From: Clostridium pascui
GTDB taxonomy: Bacteria > Bacillota > Clostridia > Clostridiales > Clostridiaceae
NCBI RefSeq assembly: GCF_016908015.1
Contig: NZ_JAFBDB010000001.1
Location: 865,065-929,064 of the forward strand
Length of the DNA: 64,000 nucleotides
Reading direction: 5' to 3'
Each line of letters begins with the position of its first letter. Position 1 is the stretch's first letter. The notes under the pieces are model-generated. The model was not told the origin of the DNA, did no database searches, and worked only from the letters and a program-made list of their open reading frames with translations. Positions 7,620 through 17,497 of this stretch are shown here, one piece after another. The position numbers were made by a program, and so were the translations under genes.

Positions 7620-7654
7620 CAAAACGGAGTCCATATAACCGGGCTCCGTTTTAT
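7620..7654 (-). terminator. Terminator of the hemerythrin operon
   Basis: AAAACGGAG and CTCCGTTTT form the stem; the minus strand ends in a T tract. It may also stop transcription coming from the MgtC-like gene. Confidence 0.75.
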
Positions 7655-7655
7655 A

Positions 7656-8210
7656 CTATTGCACCTTTTTTTCTAATTCTTCTAGTAAATCTATATACTT
7701 TTGTTGCGTTTTACTTTCTTCAGCAGTTTTTTCTACATTTATGCATTCCTCTTCAACTGCTTTTTGTTCTTCAGATGATAATGCTCTTTCTGCATATTTA
7801 TATATAACTGTATCTTCCTTTTCAATATGTCTTTTTAATAGTTCTGCATAAGCTATAGCATTAGCTATTACATCAAGTCTAGATTCATCATTGCCTTTTT
7901 TTAATTCTTCAAGAGCTTCTTCTAATAGTTTTATATGCATTCTTCCTAAGTCATGTTCCATAAGCATTCCCATTATAGGTCCACTTTGAGTCGCTCCCCC
8001 CATTTTTTCACTTAGTCTATTAAACAGAGAATTTTCTTCTTTCATATGGTGATGTTTATCTGCATAATTTCTAATAAAGTCTATTATCTTGTAAAAATCG
8101 TTGATATCGACCTCTTCATTTTTTAACACTTTATAAGAATATTTTCTCACAACTTGAAGCATTCTTATTATATTTTTATGTTCATTCATCATAAGCTCAA
8201 TAGCATTCAT
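7656..8210 (-). CDS. Hemerythrin-like HHE-domain protein
   Basis: This 184-residue all-helical protein has the spacing of His and acidic residues of a hemerythrin cation-binding domain: H11 in NEHKNI, HHHMKEE, MEHDLGRMH, and the C-terminal LLKRHIEKEDTVIY. Such proteins hold a di-iron centre that binds O2 or NO, or store iron, in the cytoplasm. The final part is a charged helix. AGGAGGT precedes the ATG. It is co-transcribed with the 217-residue gene immediately upstream (19-nt gap), so both probably respond to the same oxygen or nitrosative signal. Confidence 0.9.
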   Translation of the reverse strand: MNAIELMMNEHKNIIRMLQVVRKYSYKVLKNEEVDINDFYKIIDFIRNYADKHHHMKEENSLFNRLSEKMGGATQSGPIMGMLMEHDLGRMHIKLLEEALEELKKGNDESRLDVIANAIAYAELLKRHIEKEDTVIYKYAERALSSEEQKAVEEECINVEKTAEESKTQQKYIDLLEELEKKVQ

Positions 8211-8229
8211 AATGATACCTCCTTTTAAA

Positions 8230-8883
8230 TTACTTTCTATATATTGTATTTAGTCTGTGTCCATTTTCATCTTTTACTTCATATGCATATTCCTCTGAAA
8301 GAGCTTCTACAAAGGCACGAGTCCATTCTTCTCTTAATGCATAAAAGTTTGAAACGTTACCCTGTACTTGGTTCCAGTATTGTGTATGAAGACAAGTTGT
8401 TGCAAACCAGCTGAATACATCTTTAGTATTTTCAGAAACCTCATTTACACGATCACAAGGCATTCCTTCTAATATATAGTTATTTATAACATTAAATATT
8501 TCATCTGGTGTCTCAAGTGCATATTCTCCTTTATGTTTTGCACCTGCTTCTGTACCTTGAGACTTATATATATTTTTTAAATCTTCCTTGTAATTTTCTC
8601 CATTTGGTGAATCTATAACCTTAGTTATTATAAATGCCTGTCTTAGTTCTGCTCTATTTATCTTATCTTGAAGCCATCCATGAATATTTGATGTATCTAT
8701 TACATCTTCAAGAGCTACTCTTCCTACAGGAGCGCCAAACTTTTCTATAGCTTCTTTTTCCCATTGTAGCATAGACAAGTCTGATTTGCCCTTGCCCCAA
8801 TCTATTATTTCTTGCTCCAAAGATTCAAACCACGCTATTTTATCAAATAGCCAATAATGTATTTTACCTAAAAACTTACTCAT
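8230..8883 (-). CDS. Conserved protein of unknown function in the hemerythrin operon
   Basis: I do not recognise a domain in this 217-residue soluble protein. It is rich in Trp, Tyr and acidic residues, has scattered Cys (PCDRV, TTCLHTQYW) and begins with an amphipathic MSKFLGKIHYWLFDKIAWF. It is the first gene of a two-gene operon with the HHE protein and has a strong ribosome site (AGGAGG). Co-transcription suggests a role in oxygen, NO or iron handling, which is inference. Full length and intact codon use argue for a functional gene. Confidence 0.7.
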   Translation of the reverse strand: MSKFLGKIHYWLFDKIAWFESLEQEIIDWGKGKSDLSMLQWEKEAIEKFGAPVGRVALEDVIDTSNIHGWLQDKINRAELRQAFIITKVIDSPNGENYKEDLKNIYKSQGTEAGAKHKGEYALETPDEIFNVINNYILEGMPCDRVNEVSENTKDVFSWFATTCLHTQYWNQVQGNVSNFYALREEWTRAFVEALSEEYAYEVKDENGHRLNTIYRK

Positions 8884-9061
8884 ATTTATATTCCTCCTAA
8901 AATTTACTTGTTAAATTTATTTTCTCTACTAGTATTTTCTTAATTCTTATTTTATATGTTATTAATTTAAAACTCGGTATCCTATGTTACCACTTTGTAA
9001 AAAAGTATACCTTTTTAGTGGAATTATGTTTTGTTTTTATCTTTTAGTCAAAAAATGAATA

Positions 9062-9098
9062 ACTTCTGAGCTTATATTCATATACGCTCAGAAGTATT
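9062..9098 (-). terminator. Terminator of the chemoreceptor operon
   Basis: ACTTCTGAGC and GCTCAGAAGT form a perfect 10-bp stem directly after the stop codon, followed by T-rich minus-strand sequence. Confidence 0.75.
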
Positions 9099-9101
9099 TT
9101 G

Positions 9102-11162
9102 TTATAATTTAAAATTCTTTACTATGTTATTAAGGGTTTCTGCAAGTTCAGATTGTTCCTGTGAAGATTTTGCCACTTCTTCTAATGCAATGGCTGTATC
9201 GTTAGTATTTGCAGAAATCTCTTCAGAACCTGCTGCAGTTTCCTCCGCAGTTGTAGATACAATTTCAATAGCACTACTTACCTGAGTCATAATCTCACTC
9301 ATTGATTTACTTGCAATGGCTATCTCCTCTGATAGTACACTTATAAATTCTGCATCCTTTTCATATTGCTCTCCTGTATTTAATAGTAGTTCATAGTTAG
9401 GCTTAACCTTATCATCTATAAATCCTAACACATCTTGAGCATTTTTAGAAAGGTTATTAAATGCTTCTTGCACTTGTGATACTGTATTTTGAATATCTGA
9501 TACCGCTTGAGACGACTGTTCTGCAAGCTTTCTAACTTCATCTGCAACTACTGCAAATCCTCTTCCCTGTTCCCCAGCTCTCGCAGCTTCAATTGCTGCA
9601 TTTAACGCTAAAAGATTCGTTTGGCTTGCTATATCTGAAATTGACTCCGCCATTATCCTAACTTCTTCTACAATCTTTCCCTTTTCAATAGCTTCAATAA
9701 TATTACCTTGTTTTTCTTCATAAATTTTTGTTGCTGTTTCTATAGATTCCTTGCCAGTTCTTTTTATTTGGCCAGCACGAGCTTTAATTTCTTTTGAGGC
9801 TTCACTTCCGTCTCCAGCTTTCTTAGAAAGCTCATGAGCAGTAGAGACGATTTCTTCTGTAGAAGCATTTACTTCTTCCGCAGTGGAACTCAAGTCCTGA
9901 GTGCCCCTTGATATTTGTGTAATAGCCATGTTTACTGTATCTACTTTTGAAGAAATATTATCAATAGTTGAAGAAAGTTCTACACTAGACGTACTCAATT
10001 TTTCTGAGCCCTCATCTATTTCAGCTAATATATTCTTAATATTTTCTTGTGCTAAACTCAGTGATTTTCCAAGACTTCTAAGTTCATCATGAGACTGTAT
10101 GTCTAAACCATGAGTTAGATCTCCTGCTCCTAACGCTTGACTAAATTCTAAAATCCTTTTAATATTTCTAGTAATATAAGACTCGAATAATAAAATAATG
10201 ACTAATATTAATGCTATAAACATTAAGCTTATAAATGTTAGCTTATACATCAAATTCTTTAAAGGACTGTACAGTTCATTTTTAGACATTGAAATTCCAA
10301 GCATCCATCCTGTTTCTGCTATAGGCGCATAATATACAATATTATCTCCATTTTCATCTGAATACTCACCAACAGACTTTTGTTTTGAAGTCATCTTTTG
10401 TCCAAGTTCTGCTATACTCTTATTTTTGTCTTCCTTTATATTGGTTTTCATTATTTTTGAAGCATCTACTCCTGCCATATACACTCCATTCTTGTCAAGT
10501 AAGAAGGCCTTTCCTGTACTTCCCATTTTTGCTTCGTCAATGAACTTTTGAATATTTGTTAAATCTACATCTCCTGTGGTTACACCTAAAAGTTTTTTGT
10601 TGTTATCATAAAATGGAACTGTAGCTGTAACCATTGTAACTTTTCCAACTTCATCATAATATGGGTCAGACCATACGACTTGTTTATCGGTATTAGTTCC
10701 AATCTTATACCATTCTAAATTGTGATAATCATATTTTTCATTACTATATTCATCTGTATAAACTATGGCGCCTTTATCTTTATAAACATATGGTCCAAAA
10801 TATTTCTTATCTTTTTCATACATAAAAGGTTCAAACCAAACTCCAGCTCCAAAAGTAGCACCATTAACTGCAGTATATCTTTTTAAAATTGATTCATATT
10901 GCTCCTCTGTCATGGTGCTTCCTAAAGTTTCAACAGTTCTAGCAAGGATATTGGGAATTCTACTGTGATTTGTAAGATTTTTTTCTATAGATTCAACTAT
11001 ATGATTAATTTTAAAATCCATTTTATGATTAATTTCGTTATTTATTATACTCTTGGAATTTTCGTAGCTTAAAACAGATAACACTAACATTGAAATTATT
11101 GCACATGGTAATACAGTCGTTAATATTCTTTTGCGTATTGATGTAAATTTAAATATTTTCAT
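9102..11162 (-). CDS. Methyl-accepting chemotaxis protein with dCache sensor
   Basis: This 686-residue receptor has an N-terminal membrane helix (about 12-30), an extracellular double-Cache domain (about 35-290, with FGAGVWFEP and GWMLGISM), a second membrane helix, a HAMP linker (about 330-380), and a cytoplasmic signalling hairpin with the conserved tip [20 protein letters not shown]. It signals to CheA/CheW and controls motility; the ligand, probably an amino or carboxylic acid, is unknown. It is preceded after 15 nt by a TetR-type gene in the same direction, an uncommon arrangement for a receptor. Confidence 0.95.
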   Translation of the reverse strand: MKIFKFTSIRKRILTTVLPCAIISMLVLSVLSYENSKSIINNEINHKMDFKINHIVESIEKNLTNHSRIPNILARTVETLGSTMTEEQYESILKRYTAVNGATFGAGVWFEPFMYEKDKKYFGPYVYKDKGAIVYTDEYSNEKYDYHNLEWYKIGTNTDKQVVWSDPYYDEVGKVTMVTATVPFYDNNKKLLGVTTGDVDLTNIQKFIDEAKMGSTGKAFLLDKNGVYMAGVDASKIMKTNIKEDKNKSIAELGQKMTSKQKSVGEYSDENGDNIVYYAPIAETGWMLGISMSKNELYSPLKNLMYKLTFISLMFIALILVIILLFESYITRNIKRILEFSQALGAGDLTHGLDIQSHDELRSLGKSLSLAQENIKNILAEIDEGSEKLSTSSVELSSTIDNISSKVDTVNMAITQISRGTQDLSSTAEEVNASTEEIVSTAHELSKKAGDGSEASKEIKARAGQIKRTGKESIETATKIYEEKQGNIIEAIEKGKIVEEVRIMAESISDIASQTNLLALNAAIEAARAGEQGRGFAVVADEVRKLAEQSSQAVSDIQNTVSQVQEAFNNLSKNAQDVLGFIDDKVKPNYELLLNTGEQYEKDAEFISVLSEEIAIASKSMSEIMTQVSSAIEIVSTTAEETAAGSEEISANTNDTAIALEEVAKSSQEQSELAETLNNIVKNFKL

Positions 11163-11177
11163 ATAAGTCTCTCCTTT

Positions 11178-11759
11178 TTAACGTCTATTTTCTATAAGTG
11201 TCCAGTAAAACATCCAATGCTTTTCAATTTCATCCAAAGTAATTACTTTATTTATTGCTGTTATTTCAAATAAAAAACAATCCACAAATTTATAAAATAT
11301 GTCCTCATGTTCCTGAAGTGGTAAATCTTTTATAATACCTTTTTCTATACATTCATTAAATATTTCCTTCATATGAATATTAAATTCACTTGCATTTTTA
11401 TAAAAAATATCAAATACTTTTTCCCTTAGTTCATCTGGAGGAAACATTACATTTCTAAGTACAAAAACCGTTCTTTGCTTGTCCTTTATATAAGCAGTTA
11501 CATAATGCGTATATACATCATGCAATATATCCTTATATGGTTTTCCCTCACTACTTATTATGATGTCTTTAACTTCTTTTATTATTTCCTCCCAGCCTTC
11601 TGCAAATACCTTTAAAAAAAGTTCTTCTTTTGACCCAAAATGTGCATATAATGCGGCAGGAGTTATTCCTAATGATTTTGTTATATCTCTTACAGAGGTT
11701 CCTGAATACCCTTTCTTTGAAAATAAGTTCACTGCTGTTTTTTTAATTTCAACCGACAA
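11178..11759 (-). CDS. TetR-family transcriptional regulator
   Basis: This 193-residue protein has an N-terminal helix-turn-helix (about residues 1-50, containing GYSGTSVRDITKSLGIT and LYAHFGSKEELF) and a helical ligand-binding C-terminal domain with an unknown inducer. The start is TTG at 11757-11759 behind GGGGAGGG. An imperfect palindrome 18-31 nt upstream is a likely autoregulatory operator. Since the chemoreceptor gene follows after 15 nt, the repressor probably controls receptor synthesis as well as its own. Confidence 0.9.
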   Translation of the reverse strand: MSVEIKKTAVNLFSKKGYSGTSVRDITKSLGITPAALYAHFGSKEELFLKVFAEGWEEIIKEVKDIIISSEGKPYKDILHDVYTHYVTAYIKDKQRTVFVLRNVMFPPDELREKVFDIFYKNASEFNIHMKEIFNECIEKGIIKDLPLQEHEDIFYKFVDCFLFEITAINKVITLDEIEKHWMFYWTLIENRR

Positions 11760-11776
11760 CTATACCCTCCCCTAAC

Positions 11777-11790
11777 TTAACGAACGTTTA
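11777..11790 (-). promoter_or_regulatory. Candidate TetR operator
   Basis: TTAACGAACGTTTA is a 14-bp near-palindrome (5 of 6 bases match between arms) just upstream of the TTG start. Size and position suit TetR autoregulation. Confidence 0.45.
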
Positions 11791-11883
11791 TTTATTTATA
11801 ATAATATAATTTTTTCCAAATTTCAATATATTTCTCATTATTTTTTCCAAAACTTATATAATTGATAAATAATTGTAACTTAT

Positions 11884-11917
11884 AAAAAAGAAGCTTGCAT
11901 TTGCAAACTTCTTTTAG
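11884..11917 (-). terminator. Terminator of the M24 peptidase gene
   Basis: AAAAGAAGCTTGCA and TGCAAACTTCTTTT form the stem, with T-rich sequence on the minus strand. Confidence 0.7.
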
Positions 11918-11947
11918 TCTTTTAATTAAATTAATAAAAATCATAGT

Positions 11948-13024
11948 TTATTCTATTCTTAGACCATTTTTTGTAAAGCTATTTAACACTTCACAGCTTT
12001 CCTCTGTTACCAATACTAAATCTTCAATTCTTACTCCCACTTCTCCTGGAAGGTATATTCCTGGTTCAATAGAAAATATCATGCCAGGCTCCACTATGTC
12101 TGTATTTATTGATGATACATCTCCCAAATCATGTACATCTATACCTATTGAATGGCCTGTTCTATGAGTAAAATACTTACCATACCCTTTGGATTCTATA
12201 TAGTCTCTTGCAGCCTTATCTATATCGCAAAATCTAACTCCTGGCTTTACCATATTTATAGCTCTGTTATTAGCTTCTAGTACTATATTATATATTTCTT
12301 CTGATTTTTCAGGTATGTTTTTATAAAATACAGTTCTAGTCATATCAGAACAGTATGATTTATATTTACATCCTATATCTAAAATTACGCAGTCCCCTTC
12401 TTTTACCCTTGAGTTATCACCTTCATGGTGGGGATCTGCTGCATTTGCTCCATAAGCTATAATTGGTTCAAAGGAAAATCCCTCTGCTCCTATTTCCTCA
12501 TATATCTTTAATAGTCTTTGACCCATTTCTTTTTCTGTTAATCCTTCAGGTATTATATTTATAAGTCTTTCTATAGCTTCATCATTTATCTTTGAAGCCT
12601 TTCTCATAAGTTCTTTTTCTTCTTCATCCTTTTTCATCCTTATTTCATCTATAATGTCCGATCCATTTATATAACCCTTAGCTGCATTATGCTCCATTAA
12701 TTTTAATAAAAATTTAGCTGGCCAGTTTTTATCTATACCAATTACCTGATCCTTATTTATATAATTAGTCAAAAGTTCTATACTATCATCTGTATCTTTA
12801 AACCAAACCTTTTCCACCCCTAAGTCCTCATATACTGGAAAAAGCTCATTTATAAACAGCTTATGTTTTCCAGCTAAGTTTATGTAAAGCGCAAGCATTC
12901 TCTCTCCTGGATGAATCCATTTTCCTGTTAAGTAAAATATAGAAGATGGATCTGTTATTATGAGTTGTGATATATTTTTTTTCTCCATATCATTTAATAC
13001 TTTTTCTAGTCTATTTCGTTTCAT
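11948..13024 (-). CDS. Xaa-Pro aminopeptidase family (M24) peptidase
   Basis: This 358-residue protein has a creatinase-like N-terminal domain (1-120) and a pita-bread catalytic domain. The five metal ligands are visible: D in LDIGCKY, D in SDMTRT, H in [10 protein letters not shown] in IEPGIY and E in RIEDLV. Such enzymes cleave the bond before proline in peptides with a dinuclear Mn/Co centre in the cytoplasm. AGGGGG precedes the ATG. It stands alone with its own terminator. It may be a dipeptidase (PepQ-like) rather than aminopeptidase P. Confidence 0.9.
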   Translation of the reverse strand: MKRNRLEKVLNDMEKKNISQLIITDPSSIFYLTGKWIHPGERMLALYINLAGKHKLFINELFPVYEDLGVEKVWFKDTDDSIELLTNYINKDQVIGIDKNWPAKFLLKLMEHNAAKGYINGSDIIDEIRMKKDEEEKELMRKASKINDEAIERLINIIPEGLTEKEMGQRLLKIYEEIGAEGFSFEPIIAYGANAADPHHEGDNSRVKEGDCVILDIGCKYKSYCSDMTRTVFYKNIPEKSEEIYNIVLEANNRAINMVKPGVRFCDIDKAARDYIESKGYGKYFTHRTGHSIGIDVHDLGDVSSINTDIVEPGMIFSIEPGIYLPGEVGVRIEDLVLVTEESCEVLNSFTKNGLRIE

Positions 13025-13250
13025 TTCTTAATACCCCCTTAGTTAATTTATACTTTTAGTTTACCACAAAATATTATTATCAATTACATTAATATACCAT
13101 TAAGTTTATTATGTATAATAATTCCAATTAATTGCTTTTACAAGCTTATACTGAATAAACTTAAGAAATTTTTAATATTTGTATTTTCTTTTATTTAAGA
13201 ATTAAGTCTTATAGTATTCCTTAGAAAGAAAATTTTAAGGAGTTGTTAAA

Positions 13251-13751
13251 ATGCAAAATAATAAATCTTTAGCAATGCTATTTTCATTAATGCCTGGGGC
13301 AGGTCACATGTATATAGGGCTGCAGCGAAAAGGAATTCAAATTATGGCATCGTTTTTCTTAATAATTGGGCTAAGTGACTGGCTCCGTATTTCCTTTACT
13401 ATGTTTTTGGTTCCAATAATTTGGTTTTTTAGTATATTTGATGTTCGAAAGCAATTGATGTCTGATAAACCTATTGCAGAAGATGAAGGCATCAACTTTG
13501 TATGTAAAGGTGATGAAGTAAAGTTAATAGCTTATGGACTTATAATAATTGGGATTTTATCTATGATAAACAGAGTAATATTTCCATCATTAAACATATA
13601 TCTAGATATGAGAATTGAAAATTATATAAGAACATCTATAGCTTCTATTTTATGTATAGGTATTGGAATAAAGCTTCTAGCAGGTAAGAAAACTAAAAAA
13701 ACTGGAGGAGATAAGCCATGCGCCAATGGACAACAGGATCTTTTACCTTAG
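13251..13751 (+). CDS. Small multi-pass membrane protein (TM2-like)
   Basis: This 166-residue protein begins MQNNKSLAMLFSLMPGAGHMYIGLQRKG, which resembles the TM2-type SxxPGxGHxYxGxxxxG pattern, followed by about four membrane segments and a basic C-terminus. AAGGAG precedes the ATG. Its 3' end overlaps the next gene by 34 nt, so the two are translationally coupled and probably act together. Function is unknown; related small proteins occur in envelope-stress operons. Confidence 0.7.
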   Translation: MQNNKSLAMLFSLMPGAGHMYIGLQRKGIQIMASFFLIIGLSDWLRISFTMFLVPIIWFFSIFDVRKQLMSDKPIAEDEGINFVCKGDEVKLIAYGLIIIGILSMINRVIFPSLNIYLDMRIENYIRTSIASILCIGIGIKLLAGKKTKKTGGDKPCANGQQDLLP

Positions 13752-14038
13752 GAATATCTTTTATATTTCTTGGAATAGTTCTTTTTTTATCTCCTTCTCA
13801 AGATATACTAACCCTTGTAAGCTTTCTTAAATGGTGGCCAGTACTTTTAATACTCTTAGGCACAGAACTTTTAATTTCAAACTCTATGTGCCTCTTTTCC
13901 TCAGAAAAATTTAAGATAAAAGGTATTAGTATCTTTTTAATACTATTAATACTTTTCATTTCTGCAGTAAGCTGCATACTTGTAAGCTTACCACAGGACG
14001 CTTGGATAAGTATTCAGCACTCAAAAAATACCTTTTAA
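13718..14038 (+). CDS. Small membrane protein (LiaI/LiaF-type transmembrane region)
   Basis: This 106-residue protein has three hydrophobic segments, with FLGIVLFL, LKWWPVLLILLGTELL and a C-terminal helix. The WWPVLLILLG block is the signature seen in the membrane part of LiaF/DUF5668-type proteins, but no soluble domain follows. GGAGGAG precedes the ATG inside the upstream gene. It is coupled to the TM2-like gene; a sensing or scaffolding role in the envelope is inferred. Confidence 0.65.
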   Translation: MRQWTTGSFTLGISFIFLGIVLFLSPSQDILTLVSFLKWWPVLLILLGTELLISNSMCLFSSEKFKIKGISIFLILLILFISAVSCILVSLPQDAWISIQHSKNTF

Positions 14039-14043
14039 TAAAA

Positions 14044-14090
14044 ACAAGCAGTAAGTAGTTATATATTATATATACTACTTACTGCTCATT
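14044..14090. terminator. Bidirectional terminator
   Basis: AGCAGTAAGTAGT and ACTACTTACTGCT pair around an AT-only loop. It lies between the membrane-protein pair and the convergent thiamine operon. Confidence 0.8.
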
Positions 14091-14101
14091 AATTATATAT
14101 A

Positions 14102-15112
14102 CTATTTAGAAAGTAAGTCTACATAAAAGTCCTCTGCTTTTACCTTTTCTTTAAGCATTCCCTTTTCATATAACCAATTCATATTGTCTTCCCAAACTTT
14201 CTTGTCTTGAGCTGAAAATGGGCTATCTTTTAATTCCATCTTTGGAAGTAAAGTATTCATACTTTCCTTTTCTACCGCTTCTATAAGAGGGAAATTATCT
14301 TTTTGTTGATTCTTTAATAATATACTTAATGCCTCATCTGGATTTTCCTTCGTAAAATTAAATCCTTTTTTGCATGCCTTCATAAATTTCTTTAAAGTCT
14401 CAGGCTTTTCTTTTAATGTATTATCACTTGTAACAAAAAGTAATTCATAATAGTTAGGCACTCCATACTTAGATGGATCAAAATAATTTATTTCATGTCC
14501 TTCATGTTTCATAACAGGAACTTCATGATTTATAAGTCCCCCAGTTGTTGCATCAACTTTTTTTGTAATCATTGCAGATAAAAGCTCAAATCCTACGTCT
14601 ATTACCTTTACTGAACTTGGGTCTCCCCCATCTTCTTTTACCATTGTTTTAACATATTCTGTATTTAATGGATTCCCTGAAAATCCTATAGTTTTACCTG
14701 ATAGGTCCTTAGGAGAATTTATCCCCTTTTCTTTTAAAGCTATTATTACATTTAGAGGTGATTGCACTATAGATCCAATAGATTTTACAGGCACTTTTTC
14801 ATTAGCTCTTGCAATTATAACATCAGGTTGATAGTATATTCCAACCGTTGCTTTTCCTGCTGCTGGTAGTGATAGTGGATCTGTAGGATTAGATGGGAAT
14901 TTAATATTTACATTTAATCCTTCTTCTTTAAAATATCCTTTTTCTATAGCTGTATATATGAAACTATGTACTGCATTTGGATACCAATCAAGTACTAAAT
15001 CCACCTCTTCTAGCTTATCTGCCTTATTTTGATTGGATTGTTTACTGCTACATCCTGTCATTACTAAAAGTAAAAATGCTAATAATAATGATAAATACTT
15101 TAACTTTTTCAT
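14102..15112 (-). CDS. thiY: Thiamine-precursor ABC transporter, substrate-binding lipoprotein
   Basis: This 336-residue NMT1/THI5-like binding protein has a lipoprotein signal (lipobox VMTGC) and the family motifs DWYPNAVHSF, GYFKEEGLNV and YYQPDVIIARA. ThiY-type proteins capture formylaminopyrimidine derived from thiamine breakdown. It is the last gene of an operon controlled by a TPP riboswitch (tenA-thiZ-thiX-thiY), which fits pyrimidine salvage. An 85-nt gap separates it from thiX. Confidence 0.9.
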   Translation of the reverse strand: MKKLKYLSLLLAFLLLVMTGCSSKQSNQNKADKLEEVDLVLDWYPNAVHSFIYTAIEKGYFKEEGLNVNIKFPSNPTDPLSLPAAGKATVGIYYQPDVIIARANEKVPVKSIGSIVQSPLNVIIALKEKGINSPKDLSGKTIGFSGNPLNTEYVKTMVKEDGGDPSSVKVIDVGFELLSAMITKKVDATTGGLINHEVPVMKHEGHEINYFDPSKYGVPNYYELLFVTSDNTLKEKPETLKKFMKACKKGFNFTKENPDEALSILLKNQQKDNFPLIEAVEKESMNTLLPKMELKDSPFSAQDKKVWEDNMNWLYEKGMLKEKVKAEDFYVDLLSK

Positions 15113-15198
15113 AATTTACTCCTCCTTTTAGACTGTTAAAAATATGTTATTATCTAATTGATTATTTTTTTCAAGATACCTTAATATAAAAATAAAGG

Positions 15199-15942
15199 TT
15201 ATTCTCTGTAAAAATCTCCTATTATTTTATTTTCTAAAATATTAATTATCCAAACTAGAACTATTGCTACAAGAGATAAAATCATTATTGGAGCGAAAAC
15301 TGCCGCACCATCTAATTGAGTCATCATTCTTTTGCTAAAATATCCAAGTCCCGATTGGGCTCCAAGCCATTCTCCAATTGCAGCACCTATTACGCTTAAA
15401 GGTACAGCTATTTTTAGTGCAGAAAAGAAATATGGCAGTGAATGAGGAAATTTCAACTTAATAAAAATCTCCTTTTTACTTGCTCCAAAGGTTACCAAAA
15501 GCTCTTCCATTTCCCTTTTAGTAGAACGAAAACCATCATAGGTATTTACAACTATGGGAAAAAAGGTAATAAGTATAGTTACTACAACTTTACTCCAAAT
15601 ACTGTATCCAAACCAAAGTACAAATATTGGCGCTAATGCCGTTATTGGTATAGTTTGAGTTACTACTAAAATAGGATATATTGCTTCTTCAATCCTTTTA
15701 TTTAAACTCATAGCTATGGCTAGGGTAATTCCTAAAACTATTGATATTAAAAGTCCTATAAAAGTAACTAGCATTGTAGCAGGAAGATGGACTAAAAAAA
15801 GTGGTTCCCTAAGTTCCCAAGTTTTCATTAAAACTTTAGTAGGAGATGGAAGTATAAACATTGCATTTATATATCTTGCAATAATTTCCCAGGTAATAAA
15901 AAAGAAAATTCCTACAATTGCTGATGATTTATATTTCTTCAT
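15199..15942 (-). CDS. thiX: Thiamine-precursor ABC transporter, permease
   Basis: This 247-residue inner-membrane permease of the SsuC/TauC/ThiX type has about six membrane segments. The EAA loop reads VTFGASKKEIFIKLKFPHSLPYFFSALKIA, shortened here to its key residues A, G and P. It overlaps the thiZ stop by 4 nt, so the two are coupled. Confidence 0.9.
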   Translation of the reverse strand: MKKYKSSAIVGIFFFITWEIIARYINAMFILPSPTKVLMKTWELREPLFLVHLPATMLVTFIGLLISIVLGITLAIAMSLNKRIEEAIYPILVVTQTIPITALAPIFVLWFGYSIWSKVVVTILITFFPIVVNTYDGFRSTKREMEELLVTFGASKKEIFIKLKFPHSLPYFFSALKIAVPLSVIGAAIGEWLGAQSGLGYFSKRMMTQLDGAAVFAPIMILSLVAIVLVWIINILENKIIGDFYRE

Positions 15943-16691
15943 AACTCTACCCTCTGCTTTAATTCATTTATAAGTTCTTCTTTTATATCAAGTATTTCCC
16001 TATTGCTTAAAGAATGTCTATCTCTTGGATAATTAAGAGGAACTATAACTTCCTTTAACCTTACAATAGGTTTTTCTGATATCACAAATATCCTATTAGA
16101 TAAAAACAAAGCTTCTTCTACGTCATGAGTTATAAACAATATAGTCTTTTTAAAATTAATCCATTGACTTAGAAGCCATTCTTGCATGGAAACCTTTGTT
16201 ATGGCATCTAAGGCACTAAAAGGTTCGTCTAGAAGCATTACCTCTGATCCTGTAAGTAATGTTCTGATAAAAGAAACCCTTTGCCTCATTCCTCCTGATA
16301 AATCTTTTGGATGCTTATCTTTATACTCATTCAGGCCAAAAATCTTTAAATATTCCTCTGCCTTTTGTCTAGCTTCTTTAACATTTCTAGAGCCTACTTC
16401 TAGCGGCAATGAAGCATTTTCTAAAATCGTTCTCCAAGGTATTAATAAATCTCGTTGAGGCATGTATCCTATATGACCATGTAAGTCTTTAATATTATTG
16501 TCACCTAATAAAATATCTCCACTAGAAGCTTTTTCAAGTTTTGAAATCAATCTAAAGATTGTACTTTTACCACAACCACTAGGTCCTATTATACTTACGA
16601 AGTCTCCTTTATTTATCTTAAAGCTTAGATTTTCTATAAGAGTCTTTGAATCATTTTCATATTTAAAGTTCACATTAGAAAACTCTAACAT
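15939..16691 (-). CDS. thiZ: Thiamine-precursor ABC transporter, ATP-binding protein
   Basis: This 250-residue ABC ATPase has Walker A GPSGCGKST, signature LSGGMRQR, Walker B VMLLDEPFSALD and the H-loop FITHDVEEA. It energises uptake with ThiX and ThiY. It starts 5 nt after tenA ends and overlaps thiX. The closest family type is the nitrate/sulfonate/taurine group, but riboswitch and TenA context indicate the HMP/thiamine branch. Confidence 0.9.
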   Translation of the reverse strand: MLEFSNVNFKYENDSKTLIENLSFKINKGDFVSIIGPSGCGKSTIFRLISKLEKASSGDILLGDNNIKDLHGHIGYMPQRDLLIPWRTILENASLPLEVGSRNVKEARQKAEEYLKIFGLNEYKDKHPKDLSGGMRQRVSFIRTLLTGSEVMLLDEPFSALDAITKVSMQEWLLSQWINFKKTILFITHDVEEALFLSNRIFVISEKPIVRLKEVIVPLNYPRDRHSLSNREILDIKEELINELKQRVEL

Positions 16692-16696
16692 ACTGA

Positions 16697-17356
16697 TTAC
16701 ATCTCCTTGTTATAAGCCATGTCCCAAAACATATACTCATATTTACTTGTATTCACGAATATTTCCTCTAACTTTTCAAGTTCTCTTTTTGGTAAATCTT
16801 TTGCCAGGTCATCTACTAGGTCTATTACCCAGTTAGTTAGCTTTATATAATCAGCTGAGATATATCCTCTTATCCACTCTCCATAGAACTCGTGATTTAC
16901 AGACCCTGGAATTTTACTCAAATGTCTTCCAATCTCTAAATAACTCCACATACAAGATAATAATGACACAGTAAGATCTGCCAAAGTTCCTCTTTGAGAT
17001 ACAGAAAGCATATAATTAGTATAGGAAATATTAGCAAGGGATGCCTTTGTCTCTCTAATTTCCTCCTGAGTAATTCCAAGTCTTCTCATATAAGATCTAT
17101 GGATACTCATTTCACCATTTAATATTCCATTTACCATAGTGGCAAATCCTTTCATTACTTGTTCAGTATCAGCCTTAACTATACCCAGAGCATAAATCTT
17201 AGCATAATCAATAAGATAAATATAATCTTGAATCATGTAAAATTTAAATTTATCCACATCTAAAGTTCCTTGTCCTATACCATCTACAAAAGGATGTTTG
17301 TAATAAGATTCCCAAATATCTTCAACACTCTTGTATAAACTTTGTGAAAATTTCAT
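16697..17356 (-). CDS. tenA: Aminopyrimidine aminohydrolase (TenA, thiaminase II)
   Basis: TenA hydrolyses aminopyrimidine breakdown products of thiamine to HMP for reuse. The 219-residue all-helical protein keeps the catalytic Cys at residue 135 (SLLSCMWSY) and acidic/aromatic pocket residues (YYKHPFVD, YEYMFWD). The start is the ATG of MKFSQSL behind GGAGGG; upstream in-frame codons lack a ribosome site. It is the first gene after the TPP riboswitch and its terminator. Confidence 0.93.
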   Translation of the reverse strand: MKFSQSLYKSVEDIWESYYKHPFVDGIGQGTLDVDKFKFYMIQDYIYLIDYAKIYALGIVKADTEQVMKGFATMVNGILNGEMSIHRSYMRRLGITQEEIRETKASLANISYTNYMLSVSQRGTLADLTVSLLSCMWSYLEIGRHLSKIPGSVNHEFYGEWIRGYISADYIKLTNWVIDLVDDLAKDLPKRELEKLEEIFVNTSKYEYMFWDMAYNKEM

Positions 17357-17429
17357 TATTAATCCCTCCATTGCTTCTTTTGGTCGTAACACTTAATAAT
17401 TGTAAGACTAATATTTTAAGGACCTGTTT

Positions 17430-17470
17430 AAAAATAAAAAAGGTACAAATCTACAAAAGAGATTTGTACT
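17430..17470 (-). terminator. Riboswitch-controlled terminator
   Basis: GTACAAATC and GATTTGTAC (17443-17469) form a perfect 9-bp stem followed on the minus strand by CCTTTTTTATTTTT. It sits between the TPP aptamer and tenA, so TPP most likely acts by transcription termination. Confidence 0.8.
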
Positions 17471-17497
17471 TATATCCTCAAAATATATGTATATGTA

